A program made the translations under genes and the position numbers. The notes beneath the pieces are model-generated. The model was not told the DNA's origin, made no database searches, and was given only the letters and a program-made list of their open reading frames with translations. A stretch of DNA of 64,000 nucleotides. Origin: Rhizoctonia solani (lineage: Eukaryota; Basidiomycota; Agaricomycetes; Cantharellales; Ceratobasidiaceae). Positions 53,149 to 64,000 of this stretch are shown here, piece after piece. The stretch covers positions 620,001 to 684,000 of the forward strand of contig NC_057377.1 in assembly GCF_016906535.1 (NCBI RefSeq). The letters are read 5' to 3'. Numbering within the stretch: the first letter of the stretch is position 1; every line of letters begins with the position of its first letter.

Positions 53149-55838
53149 TTACGCACGATTCGCTACAGAACTGTTACGAACCAGATGCTGGGAATCCGAA
53201 TTCGCCATGACCCGGGCGATGTTTTCCGCATTTAGCTGTGTGTACTCGGTTGGCGAATTTCCTCCACCAAAAGCCACCACCTGCCCGAAGATTCGAACAA
53301 GACTCAGTTGGCGATGTAGATTCAAGAAGAAAAGCCCAAAGTATCGGACAAGACTCACCGTCGGATTGGGAGCGAACCACCAGTCCCGTCCGTTATCCTT
53401 GAGCATGATGTTGCGTGCGTTGTAATGCGAGGCATTGTACACGGCAAACTTGTTCGCAGACGAGATTCCGGGCTCCACTCCGGGTTGCGACAACGGCTCC
53501 TCGATGCGCCTGGGCACTTCATGTTTGGACGCATCTTGTCCTATGGTGGGCATAGACGTGTTCAGCTGGGTCCCATGGTACTTGAGCGCGAGCGAGACGG
53601 GGGAACCGGCGCTCTACCCAGATAGGCAAATCTCCGAGTCAATACGAATCATCAAACAAGGAGAGGGGAGGGGTGAGTTGTGATCACACTTACACTGTTG
53701 TACGCGTCGACGACGTAGCCCCGGACTTCCTCTACGCAAATCGCAGCATCAAACCCGATGCGAGTTCGGTTTTCTCGGTTACCGAGCTCGCCATAGACTT
53801 GGAAGCTGCTGTTTGGCGCAGTGTAGGACTCGTTCAATCGCACCATCACTATCTCGATGCTGACCCATCCGTTGCCGTCTTCCCCTTGATTAACAGGGAA
53901 CCAAGAAAACGAATGCGTTACGCCATTGTCCCACCATTTTGCTGAATATCAGGATCAGTTGGGCTAGGCGAGTGGAAACCAGTGTTCACGCACACATCAA
54001 TGCAACTTCGCTTTCCTGGGCTGTAACATTGGGTCTGTCCTCTCCCTCCATAAAACCGGTGAAATTTACCGGACGAAACTTGGCTGCGGGGGGTGAATCA
54101 AGGCCCATGTACTCGAATATCCTATCCACCGCCTTCCAGGGGACGAAGAGATATGTCATGTTGGCCGGCCTCGAATGGGGTGTTCTGGGGGAATTGGTTC
54201 AGAATAGTTGGGCAAGCAAGTCGCAAGTCACTCACAAGTATCGTCCTAAATCTTCGATAACCTGGCACCCTATCCTCGACCCCCACCTAGGCCATCTGGC
54301 AATCTGCCCGACCGCCTTGGTTGTAGGCCCTTTGCCTGCATCCAGCCCAGCCGACTTTCCAGCGTCGGACAAAGTAAGTCCGGCAGTTTGACTCTGGTTC
54401 TGGAAGGTCCCAAACCCAAAGGGGTGGTCTGGATCCAGTTGCGAAGTAAATGTCTCGGCAAAGTGGATAGTTTCTATCGTTGTTTTGATCACATTCGCAT
54501 CTTTTTCGGTTCGGTTGAGATAAAAGTAGCGGTCTGTCGGAACGTGCTGTGCAGACGAAAGGGGGGTGATCGTCCATGTGTATCTCACTTGCTATCAAGC
54601 GGAGAGCATAAGTCTAGATGGATGATCATGTGAATCTGGCTAACTGCTCACCGAAAGCGTATCATTCAATATGGTGGTGGCCCGAGCAATTTCCTCGGCT
54701 GTGATATCACCAGCGACAGCGGCTTCATAGTACTCTTTCGTTTGGGTCTATGATGGATCCGTGAGTTTGAGACTGCTATTTATGACATTTTCGTTCACTC
54801 ACTTGTTGGATGGTATTTATATCGACCACACGACCGAGGGCAAACACCAGACTCGCAGCGACCGTCGCAGTGACCAAAAAGAGAACGATGCATAGCCACC
54901 AGGGTGTTCGGCTAGCAAGAAGTGTCAACATAAGCATCTAGCGAGCAATTAGGGCAACCGGGACGTACTCGTCATGCCTTCTTATAGCCTTCCTATTGCG
55001 CGAGGATAATTGCTTGACGTATTTCCTGTAAAGTAAAAGGATGGCGGACCAAGGGCTGAGAGGATTATGGGTGTGATAGTCGAGCTCGTGCCCCACTTCG
55101 CCCTTCATGGACTCGTGAATAATCGTAGCCCATACTATAAATAGTCAATAAAGAGCCATATGCATCAAAACAGCAACTCACGGGCGGCTTCAATACAGGC
55201 GCGTGAGAGATCCAATAGGGATATGCCCAACGTAAGCCCCACTCCGCCGCACAGCCCACCAACAATCAACCGAGTCCAGAAAAGGGACATGCCCGACGCT
55301 GCGCGCGCAACGAGAAAAATGACAGGAAACGAAAGAAAGCTTTTGGCTCTGAGTGAGGTGTGTTTTGGCCAACAAGGACAACGAGATGGACTCACCATAA
55401 GATCATATGCACCAATAGTCGAACAACTGGAATAGGCTCGAATTTACCGAGCCAGCCTGCGGGACGTGCCATTGGAATAACATGGACATTTGAGGAATTT
55501 TGATGCTGGTTTGATCGTGACGAGGAAAAGGCAACGAGGGGAATCGAATCTGGGGCATCGCGAGAGTCGTTTGGGGCATAAGGATCGGTGTACGGATTCC
55601 ATGGCGGATCTTCGTGCTGCGATCCATATGGACTCTTGTCGTGTTGGGATATCGCTGTGTGACTTAGGTCATATTCGCGAGTCTAAAGACAATGCCCTAT
55701 TTGTGTTCCTGAACTCTGAGATTAATCATCAAATACAAAAAATCTGACCTGAGCATGGGAAGCAGTCGAGCTCTTGACTGGCTCATCGAGTGAAGAAGAG
55801 GAGCTGCTGGGTGTACTTCTCCGCGACCTATGGGCCAT
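53149..55838 (-). CDS. Multi-exon membrane protein of unknown function, 677 aa
   Basis: Exons: 55749-55838, 55396-55682, 55182-55339, 54969-55134, 54803-54911, 54652-54747, 54236-54591, 54070-54184, 53994-54015, 53694-53941, 53359-53613, 53149-53280; GT-AG, phases consistent, 2034 nt. The N-terminus is Ser-rich (MAHRSRRSTPSSSSSS) and Asp/Pro-rich. Three hydrophobic segments at about 117-138, 150-170 and 238-262 (WWLCIVLFLVTATVAASLVF) are followed by a large polar part with several N-x-S/T sites (NRTE, NMTY, NESY), probably outside the cytosol. The second and third segments are separated by a basic stretch (SRNRKAIRRHD). I do not recognise the family. Confidence 0.8.
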
Positions 55839-56314
55839 TGCAATTGGCTGATTGCGCACACACTGTGGTCGAGAGATAGGGCTGGCCTTGACTGGGGGGC
55901 AGTGGCATGGTCGGACTTCTCTGACCAACTCCAAGCGCCCGTCCCTGAAGTTGGTATGGTAATCCAACCAACAGAGCCAGCTTAGCCAATCAAGTACTAA
56001 TTCGTACGTCGAATACACCCCTGATAAACTAATTAGGGTAATCCGGGCTATCGATCGGACGCCGAGCTGCTTCCAAGTTTTGCCCAAAGAATGCGGCACG
56101 AGAAGACGCCAAGAGGATCAGTCAGACAGCCTGCACGATTCATAGGCAACATTGAGAATAATAATAGATTACACAGTGATAGGAATTGTCCGTTATTGAG
56201 TTTTTTTAAATAGAAAAACATATACAGCCCATGGAAGGGTCACCATGCCGAACAGAATTCTCGGCACGTGTCCAACATTAAATCGACATCTAAATCCCCC
56301 CTCCCCACTCTGAT
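55839..56314. other. Intergenic between membrane-protein genes
   Basis: Upstream of the 677-aa protein gene and downstream of the first DUF6533-like gene. A/T-rich patches are present. No further coding signal is seen. Confidence 0.4.
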
Positions 56315-57932
56315 CTATACCATCGATCGACGTTCGAGCCACTCGTTTCCCGCAATATTCGAGCTAAATACAATTGAGGTCGAAGCTCCTGTTCCCAAGC
56401 TCACCAAGTCCTTTGTATCGTCGTAATACGAAAGCCCAGATAGAATGAGTCGACTACACATGGCCGAAACGACGGATGCCAACAATCTGTTTTTTTTTTT
56501 GGGAGTTGCTCGTCAGATTGTACATTCATATGACTGCCCCCACCTACGCACCCCGAAGATAAAAAGGCACGTTTGGTTTGTTCATTGGTTGACCCTAGGC
56601 CAATGACCACCAAAGTACAAAGAACGATCGCATAGTATTTCGAACCACTACACACCAACAACAAGGTTATTCACACACTTGAAAAAAAGGGACTATTTGA
56701 CTTGACTTACTCGTGCATGAGTCGCTGTATGATAGGCGTATGACAAGTTCTCCACGCTTTATACAGCGTAAGCAAGAACAAACTTGTTTCGTACACCAGT
56801 GGTCCGATATATGCACTAACCCCATAAAGACTCGTTTTTAGTGTGCACCCGGTGATCACCCCTGGGGCTGAAGATAACCCACAATCTGTTAGTTCGGGTT
56901 CGGGGAGATCCGGTGGCTAAGGGGGTACACGTACCAGGATTTTCGATGAATTTGCTACTCTATCGTCCGAATGATGTTTCGATCTGAGCTTCCTCTCCTG
57001 ACTCTTGGTTCGCGAATACATAGACATACCTTTTCTCTCATTTGTAGTAGAACTAACGAAGGAATACTAACGGCGAGTGATCCAAGTATCAACGAACTAG
57101 ATTGGGTTAATTCAATTGGCCGTTTTAAACGATGTGCTAAATAAGACTTACATGAGTACCCAGGTTCTTCACATGCAGTTGCAATTGGGTTAGAAAGTAG
57201 ATCCCAACCAGCGTCTGTAACTGAAACCTACCTTCTTCCGTATATAATCCAGACTCGAACTATGAGGATAGCTGCATGTAATGGTTAGGTAAGAGCCGGA
57301 GATCTCCGTGTTAAAGTACTCACTCGCCACAATTAATGCGGTTACAACGGTCCCATAAATATAGTATGTGTTTATTACAATGCACCTATAGACAAGTTCA
57401 GTAAGCCCTCATGCAGGGATAATTCTAGTTCACGGACGTCTATACGTAGATAATTATTACAACAAAGTTTTCTACCAACTCCCGATACTGAACATACCTG
57501 AGTATTGAGATCGTGCATAAACAAAGCTGCTCTCTATCAGAACAACGAAAAAAAAAAGTCCCCAAACTCAAATTCAACTTACTCGGTACATAAATCCTAT
57601 GATTATAGCTAATATCTCAGAATCCAACTCGACTATGACCAAATCACATATACGAACCCGAGTAACAAGGTCCCCCATATTCGATTAGCATGAAAGGCTA
57701 TCCGCGCAAACGACCAGCGCGCGCTCCACACATATCGAATCTCGTCGGGAAGTGTCAATAGTGTTTCGTAAATTAGAATACAACTGGCGATAACTGGAAG
57801 AGTTTTTTAAAACTTTAATAAGGGGAGAAAATGTGTGTTGCGGGTATGGTACTTGCGTGCAATCAACTTGGTCCGCTCTGCATCGTTGAAGAAATATACA
57901 ATATCAACTTCCGGACTAGTGCTGGTCTCCAT
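56315..57932 (-). CDS. DUF6533-like seven-helix membrane protein, copy 1
   Basis: Many short exons. The start METSTSPEVDIVYFFND is at 57932. The next exon has the family block LIYETLLTLPDEIRYVWSARWSFARIAFHANRIWG. Later exons encode membrane helices (CIVINTYYIYGTVVTALIVA; LILGSLAVSIPSLVLLQMREK; YIGPLVYETSLFLLTLYKAWR; SKYYAIVLCTLVVIGLG) and end MCSRLILSG ... ERRSMV, TAG at 56315-56317. DUF6533 proteins are common in mushroom-forming fungi and of unknown function. The exon between RVWIIYGRR and LILGSL is not resolved. Paralogue of the gene at 59274-60907. Confidence 0.8.
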
Positions 57933-59273
57933 TAATCGTTGGACTAAAAAGAAGAGAACAAGAATGGAGAGGTACTCGAGCGAATGGAAAGAGCAGGAGC
58001 ATGGTTATAACTACCATCTGTGGGCAAGGTACTAAGATTCCCTGATCACAGAGAAACGCCAACGGAAGCTTCTAGTAACACTGATGACCGACATCCTAAG
58101 ATATATCACTAGCATATATTCATATAGCTTCGAAATGCTAATCCTAATAAGATTCTATCTTGACTTCGGGCGTGTAAAACAAGCGGATCGTATTGACTGA
58201 ATGGACGATCACAATGACTAACGGGCGATCCGCCAATAGTCACGTGATCGTTAGGAGGATCGCGGAGGCTTGGTATCCCAGCAACTGGTAATCAATTGTA
58301 CCGATCACAAGGTAAGAAGAAAGGTGTAAGCAACTTATGAAAAATTCCCACAAATAATGCTACTAAATTGTTGTCAACGGGCTACTTATCGTACGATCTC
58401 GAAGCTCACAAGGCAAAGCTGGGTTGAAGAGGTTTTGCGTGAGCCTGGATCATCGAAGCCCATGCCAAATGTCTCACGCCAGCTCTGTAGTAAATGTAGT
58501 TAGGTGCCACAGAATATCATGACTCATAGGACTCTTCAAATCAGAGCCAAGTCCGCAGTGATCAGGGCACACAAGCCGTTGATTGTAGATGGCGTATTCA
58601 CATCACCGTTTAATATCTGTGTGTACCTGAGGTGCACAAACCTTATTTCTATGCGGTTGCTCGGGGGGTGGATCCTCGAACAATTACGCCGGCACGTTTG
58701 AAAATGCATGATTTACAAGGCTGATCGTGAATACCAGGCACAAGCTTTGAGTATGCACGAGCGCCATACAACGCCACAGTCTAGAACAGAATAAAATGTT
58801 CTAGAAAAGTGATGTCCCGAGCATGTATGAATGAGGGTACATCGTCAATACAGGGGTCTCAATATTGAGAGACCATGTAACAGCTGAGAGCGCTGTTCAT
58901 TGGATGGTGCTCGGGGTACCTTTTGGGGCTGTCCTAATTGGATCTATTGAGCCATTTGTTGCATTTCATTCTGAAAGTAATAGACGTTGGTGCCAGTCAG
59001 GGTGTGTGTTAGTTAACTGCGCGCATTTACTGAATTCGGTTATACCACATCTGATATCCTCTCTCCCATGAACTTTACGTGTCAGTGCGTAACCAGGTGT
59101 GAATCACGATCAAGTTAATTATAAATCATAGTAATAACATTTAGATGGGTGTTTGGGTGGATCTAGAAACACGCTCTCTAACAAAAGAGCCAAAATAGTA
59201 AACCTTTGAGGAAAACACCTGAACTACTCCGAGAAAATAACGAAGAACGCAAACCAAAACCATAATCTAAACG
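57933..59273. other. Intergenic between the two DUF6533-like genes
   Basis: No open frame resembles a known family. Holds the promoter of copy 1 and the 3' flank of copy 2. Confidence 0.45.
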
Positions 59274-60907
59274 CTACACCTCTTGTGTGCAATGCGTCCC
59301 TTGGCTTGAAGAGGCGATGGATACTTCCGCTCTTACTCCCAACCCAAACGACCCCGAGTTTGATTTTGATTTCGTGATTGTTCCCATCTCGAGGAAATCG
59401 TCGGTAATTCTGGCTTCGTTGTAGAAGGACCGAGTAGAGAGTATGAGACGGCTACACATGCTAGAAAGCATAGCTAGAAATATGCTTTTCGAATAACGGA
59501 AGGCGTTAGGTCGCTGTTACAACCCGATGTTCAATTACTTACCCCGACCCATTGACCGCCGGGCTTAAACTTGGAAAAAGGGATCCCAAGCCAACAAATA
59601 TCAACGTTCCAATAATCACAAAGTAATAGTTTGAACCGCTACAAAAGTAAAATGAGAAAATAGCCAATTTCGAGTAGGTTACACTCACTCTCGCATTAGA
59701 CGAGTGACAATTGGCGTGGCCATTTGGCCCTGGCTCAGCCTCCAAGTCTTGTATACCGTCATGCCGAAAAGCATGGTCTCGTATAAGAACGGTGCAATGT
59801 AAGGTAAAAATGAAAGTGGATTAGATTTGAATATGCACCCGCTAATCAAGTCAGGTGCTGAGTTGCACTTTGGTTGAGTTTTCATCAGCCACCAATCAGT
59901 CATTATTACCACTTACCAGGATTAGGAACAAGGTTTTTTCTCTACCGCACAATGTTAGCCTATCCAAATAGGTACTATGCTGCGAAATCGTCGTACCTGA
60001 GCCTGCACCTGAAGGAACACTAATGAAGGAACACTAACAGCTAGACACCCTGTGCAAACCACACTGGAATTATCATGAGTATTTGAGCGTTTGATCATCG
60101 ATCATACCACTCACACGAGGACCCATAGCCTGATGCACAGGGGTTAGTCGACGAGCCGATCATGTTAAAACTGAATAACATACTTTCTATCATAAATAAC
60201 CCAAATTCGAACTATCAATACACCTATGATTGTTGTTAGCATGGTCTGATTAGACAAACATCCTGCCATACTGACTGGAGACAATTAACATAGCGACGAC
60301 CGAGCCATAAATATAAAATAATGAAACAACAATGCACCTGTGAAAAAATAGGTTGAGTTCAACTGGGCAGTACTGCGCGGGCATGGAATGCGTACGTCTG
60401 GGGGGAGGGTAGCTTAGCACCATAAATGACATATGCATGGCTGCGACGTACCACATCTGATAAATTGTACATAAACAGGCCTGTAGTGATCTCTATTAGC
60501 CGTGACAGATAACCATGGTAAAGTTTAAGCTTACTGGGTACATATACCCTAGTCAGCGAGGTGCGATTAGTATCCAACTCAAAACTCGGGCTAATTGCTG
60601 ATTGTTCTCACGCTAAGACTATTGGGGCCCATATTCTATTGGCATGAAAGGCAATGCGGCCGAAGGACCAACGCGAGCGCCACACATATTGGAGTTCAGT
60701 CGGAAAAGTACCAACAATATCGTATAACAAAAGGCTACAGGATACCACTTATTCGATAGGGTATACACGCCGTTCGGAGAGAGAGAGAGATGTAATATCT
60801 AAGCATCAGCGCTACGAGCACAAGCAATGACGAAGCTTAAACTTACTGGACAAGTACTTGACCCCGAGAATATTCATGTATGCGGTTATGGCATCGGGGT
60901 CCGACAT
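59274..60907 (-). CDS. DUF6533-like seven-helix membrane protein, copy 2
   Basis: The start MSDPDAITAYMNILGVKYLS is at 60907. After an intron comes SLLLYDIVGTFPTELQYVWRSRWSFGRIAFHANRIWAP. Helices follow, matching copy 1 exon by exon (CIVVSLFYIYGSVVAMLIVS; YIAPFLYETMLFGMTVYKTWR; SNYYFVIIGTLIFVGLG), and the last exon 59274-59484 (IFLAMLSSMCSRLILSTRSFY ...) has TAG at 59274-59276. Same orientation, intron positions and family as the gene at 56315, so this is a tandem duplicate. The C-terminal tails differ completely. Confidence 0.8.
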
Positions 60908-61524
60908 AACCGCCACCTTAGTAGTATTGAGCCAGTGGAACACAGCAGAGTGCTGCTGGATCACGGCTACAGAGTGGATGGAGCCAATGTGGGAATGTGT
61001 GAGAGACGGAGCGAAGCAAGTGAAGAAGCCAAAATGACTGATAGCCCGCAGGTTGATAAACGAGCTATGCCGGAAAAGAGATCAGGCGCTAAAAGGCACA
61101 GTGAGGGTGGGATAGGGATTGAGCTGGCGACCGGGGACTGATCTGTATGGGCTTGGTCTGGATACAACCGCATGAATCAAATATCATATGATATTGCAAT
61201 GGGTCGCTTCGAGCTGTCTACGGAATAGTCAATGCACCAGAGGTCTTGAAATAAACACCATTTCATTATTATTGGATGATCTCCTTGAACAACCTTCGCG
61301 CGCGCCATCAGTGCCTCGACTAATATACAGAACAGTTGGTCGTAGAGGAAGAGTTCCATTGCGAGTCATTGAATTGTGAAATCCGAAGATGACGTTGATC
61401 GGAGCACGTAATCACGGCAGGCGCCGAGAACCTTAAATTTCGTGGACTGGTTGAATCTATCGGGTAATTGCTTGTCACCACTATCGAAATTACCGGAACA
61501 AGGCGCACCAACGGGTGACAAGGC
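60908..61524. other. Intergenic, divergent promoters
   Basis: Lies between the minus-strand DUF6533-like gene and the plus-strand Pop8-like gene, so it should hold both promoters. The open frame at 60827-61141 overlaps the first exon of the DUF6533 gene on the other strand and has no family resemblance. Confidence 0.45.
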
Positions 61525-61904
61525 ATGCGGACGAGAACTTTCGACTCTCCATATCATTATATCGTCATCCAAGTGTCGCCTCCGACAGAAACCTTGACCC
61601 TTCGCTATGCAATTCAAAAGGCCCTACAGCAGCTCTTTGGTCTCACACGAGCAGGTATCCCAATCGATGTGCTATCCGAAGTCACAGAAAACGTGGACGG
61701 GAAGGAATATGGAAGGGTGGTGCTCAGAGCTGTCACTGAGTAAGCCAACTTTAGTCAAATACTTTATATGTATATGTTTTCACGATGCAAACCAGGGACG
61801 TAGAATTTGTTCTTGCTGCGCTTCCGGTCTGGTCTGATCCGACCATAAGAGTGGTTGAGCATAGCACCTTTCTACCCGGAATCGATGTTAAAGATCTTAA
61901 ATAA
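61525..61904 (+). CDS. Small protein resembling RNase P/MRP subunit Pop8, 107 aa
   Basis: Two exons, 61525-61739 and 61796-61904 (GT-AG, phase 2), giving 324 nt. The protein begins MRTRTFDSPYHYIVIQVSP, then LRYAIQKALQQLFGLTRAGIPIDVL and GRVVLRAVTEDVEFVLAALP. This pattern (alpha helix, FGLtGaaiPiDvL, then a strand with LR.) and the size match the Pop8-like domain of the tRNA- and rRNA-processing RNase P/MRP complex in the nucleus. The family call rests on memory of the motif; other Rpp14/Pop5-fold proteins are possible. Confidence 0.65.
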
Positions 61905-62434
61905 CACCTTGCTTGACATACTTCAGGACTTAGCAGATGCGGATATCTCATAAAAGAGTGAGTTATAAGCCACCGACATAGTTGCGCCAAGCTTCATATT
62001 CACCTGAGTGATACATGAGATATAAATAAATAAATGTCTTAGTTTAGTAATATCCGTGTCACAGGAACTCGTGGGTGCAGATCACATATCTTATTTGGAG
62101 ATAATTTACAGAAAATATTATTTTTCACGTGTTTTACATGTATTCGCTCATCATTCGGCTCATTTTGAATTTGAATGATTTAGTTAACATTTATATCTCT
62201 GCATATCAGTTTGAGAAACAGTTGGTATCTTGGTACGGTTTCAGCTTGTACATACTTGGTTATGTCATCAATCAATGCGGAATACATGCAGTACGCGCAT
62301 TGTTGAGCGTGACGGCGGTAGGTAGACACGTATGCCTATTTATGAGCTTATACTACGGTGTAACTGGGATAAACTAGCTTGTGCTTGTATCTCTCCATCA
62401 CTTGATTTCAACCGTTGTATCTATCTTGCCCACA
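61905..62434. other. Intergenic, no feature identified
   Basis: AT-rich. It should contain the 5' end of the CACTA-like element that starts its gene at 62435, but I could not identify its terminal inverted repeat. Confidence 0.4.
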
Positions 62435-64000
62435 ATGGATGCTGGAGATAGAGGGCCGTTAGCGAAACGGCAACGTCGCGTAAGTCCTACTAAGTATTCA
62501 AAAAATGCTAATTAGTAAATTCTCCAAAAGTCCCATCATAAAGAGCGCCCTTTGGAGCTATGCTACTGCGCAAGGTGCAAGGGACAGGTGAAACAGAAGG
62601 TAGCAACTATCAACGATCACCGACTTCGCTACCCACACCCCATCAAAAACCTGCCGGCACAACCCCTAGGCGTGGATGAAACAGTCATTGTACCGCAATA
62701 TTTAGAACCGGTGCGCTCTGGCATTATACCCGATGAACAGGGCCTTGATCAACAATCGTTTCGCGGCTCTCTCGAGCCACAATCACCTACACCCAGTGGC
62801 GCTGGTCAGGCAAGAGATTGTGCTTCACCAAACCCTCCTCTATTGCCTCGCATCCTTGACAACTATCGACCGCCAGTCCCGCTAGGTGACCCAGAGAGGC
62901 TAAATGACCCAGAAGAGGGGATCGAACCTGGTCTCTTGGCCGCAGCGGAGGAGTTGGAACGTGTGTATGACTTCAATGAACTGATCGACAATTCAGGCAA
63001 CCTTGACAACAATCACCCGGATTACCTGTTCGAAAACGCGCTCGATGATACTGACTTTGGACTTCCGGATGTTCAAGAGCAAGATACTGGAGTTCTACCT
63101 CGATTCGACTTTGCAGGTAGTATTGAGCCCGAGGATCCCGAAGAGCCTGAAGAGCCTGGATGCGGTCTTGATGATATTGATGAGCCGAACAATTTTTGTG
63201 CCGCGTTTAGAGAGCCGGCTTTGATTCGCAATGCATATATTGATGCATTTGTCCAAAAGACACTATATAGAGCGACTCACCAGGCATTAACACATCAACT
63301 AAAGGCTTCTCGGCGAACCATTTCATCGCATCCTGATATTACGATTGACCATATTAATGGTATGGCCCAGACTATTACAACAGTGGAGCGTCGACTGGGT
63401 GTTAACACCGGCGAGATCATAACAACTTTCACATTGTGTCCTGTATGCAAACGACGATATTCACCCGAGTACATCAAAGAAACAGATGATCACCACTGTC
63501 TAAATGACGAATGCGATGGTGTACTTTTTGTATATCATAGGCTTGCTTCCGGAGTTTGTCGTAAGGTTTCTAAGCTTACTTACCCTTACGCATCGCCTAT
63601 TCCATGGCTGCGTCATATATTTAGCCTTCCTGGGATGTCAGAGTTGATGCAAACTTGGCGGTCTGGAGACGATGATCATGGAATTAAACCCCCAGTTTCC
63701 AACGAAGATTGGATGCGCAACCTCAATCACAATAAGGAGCTGGGGAATATCACGGAAGGATGGGGTTGGCGATCTACCATGGCAGGGCTCCAGCAAGTTC
63801 AAGACCCCGACACTCGCAATGTCATTGACGAGAGCGGACCTGACCCACCTATTCGATTTGTTAGTCTTCCGTATGGTATATCGTTCTCACTGAACACAGA
63901 CTGGTAAAGGATTTACTCAATTTCACTGAAAGTCTATGCTCAAATCCAGCATTAGGTTTCACGCGACCAAAGAAGGAAGCTATTCGGTTGGGGCATGTTA
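62435..64000 (+). CDS. CACTA/Tnp2-like transposase, 5' part (runs off the window)
   Basis: Exon 1 is 62435-62479 (MDAGDRGPLAKRQRR), exon 2 begins at 62531. A Cys-rich N-terminus (CYCARCKGQVKQ) is followed by an acidic region, then CPVCKRRY ... CLNDEC (zinc-ribbon-like), YPYASPIPWLRHIFSLPGMSELMQTWR and PIRFVSLPYGISFSLNTD. These are the landmarks of basidiomycete Tnp2 transposases ahead of their catalytic core. The open frame stops at 63907, but a 46-nt intron (from GTAAAG at about 63904) would join to a segment reading YSVGA, as expected for the family, so I think the gene continues. The core and the 3' end are outside. Confidence 0.75.

Noticed and set aside
60827..61141. 104-codon plus-strand frame
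   Set aside because: It overlaps the first exon of the DUF6533-like gene on the other strand and has no family resemblance.
1..64000. CRISPR arrays, tRNA or rRNA genes
   Set aside because: None found by eye; all large repeats are explained as LTRs or nested element copies.

Overview
The window is eukaryotic and fungal. Host genes are split by many short (about 45-70 bp) GT-AG introns. The protein families (a cytochrome P450 with a GRHPCAG heme loop, a tandem pair of DUF6533-type membrane proteins, a CACTA/Tnp2-like transposase) and the chromodomain Ty3/gypsy elements point to an agaricomycete basidiomycete; a Rhizoctonia-like genome is my guess, not something the sequence proves.

Region 1 (1 to about 47,000) is one nest of transposable elements. 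I name them A-K and Z here. A Ty1/copia element (K, minus strand, 43744-45664) was hit by a Ty3-type LTR (Z, now 10659-10738 plus 43557-43743) and by solo LTR J (43921-44482, TSD TGGAC). Z was hit by element C (minus, CpG-decayed), which holds B, which holds A; Z was also hit by D (10739-43556, TSD GTCAC). D's pol was hit by E (13540-24146, TSD CTGC) and by H (26232-41995, minus, TSD GTACG). E holds F. H holds G (34713-41148, TSD GACTG) and two 1.5 kb solo LTRs of another family (28682-30205, TSD CCCAT; 33102-34624, TSD GAGAT). Both chains K>Z>D>H>G and K>Z>C>B>A are five levels deep. Removing the insertions restores D to 6438 bp, against 6436 bp for intact G, which checks the reconstruction.

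Two chromovirus families are present: G-type (A, D, E, F, G and C) and H-type (B, H, J). They share a layout: LTR, a primer-binding site two bases inside the LTR that is complementary to the LTR's own predicted transcript start, a conserved leader block, gag with a CCHC knuckle, a GGGAAAA slippery site six bases before a hairpin, and pol in the -1 frame (protease, RT, RNase H, integrase, chromodomain). G is the youngest and most intact. Nearly all differences between paired LTRs, and most of the nonsense and catalytic-residue changes, are CpG transitions.

Region 2 (45,700-47,003) is a complete Tc1/mariner transposon with a DD34E transposase. Region 3 (48,490-61,904) is host DNA: a 16-exon cytochrome P450, a 12-exon three-TM membrane protein of unknown function, two tandem DUF6533-like genes (all on the minus strand), and a small plus-strand gene resembling RNase P/MRP subunit Pop8. 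Region 4 (62,435 to the end) is the 5' part of a CACTA-type transposase gene that runs off the window.
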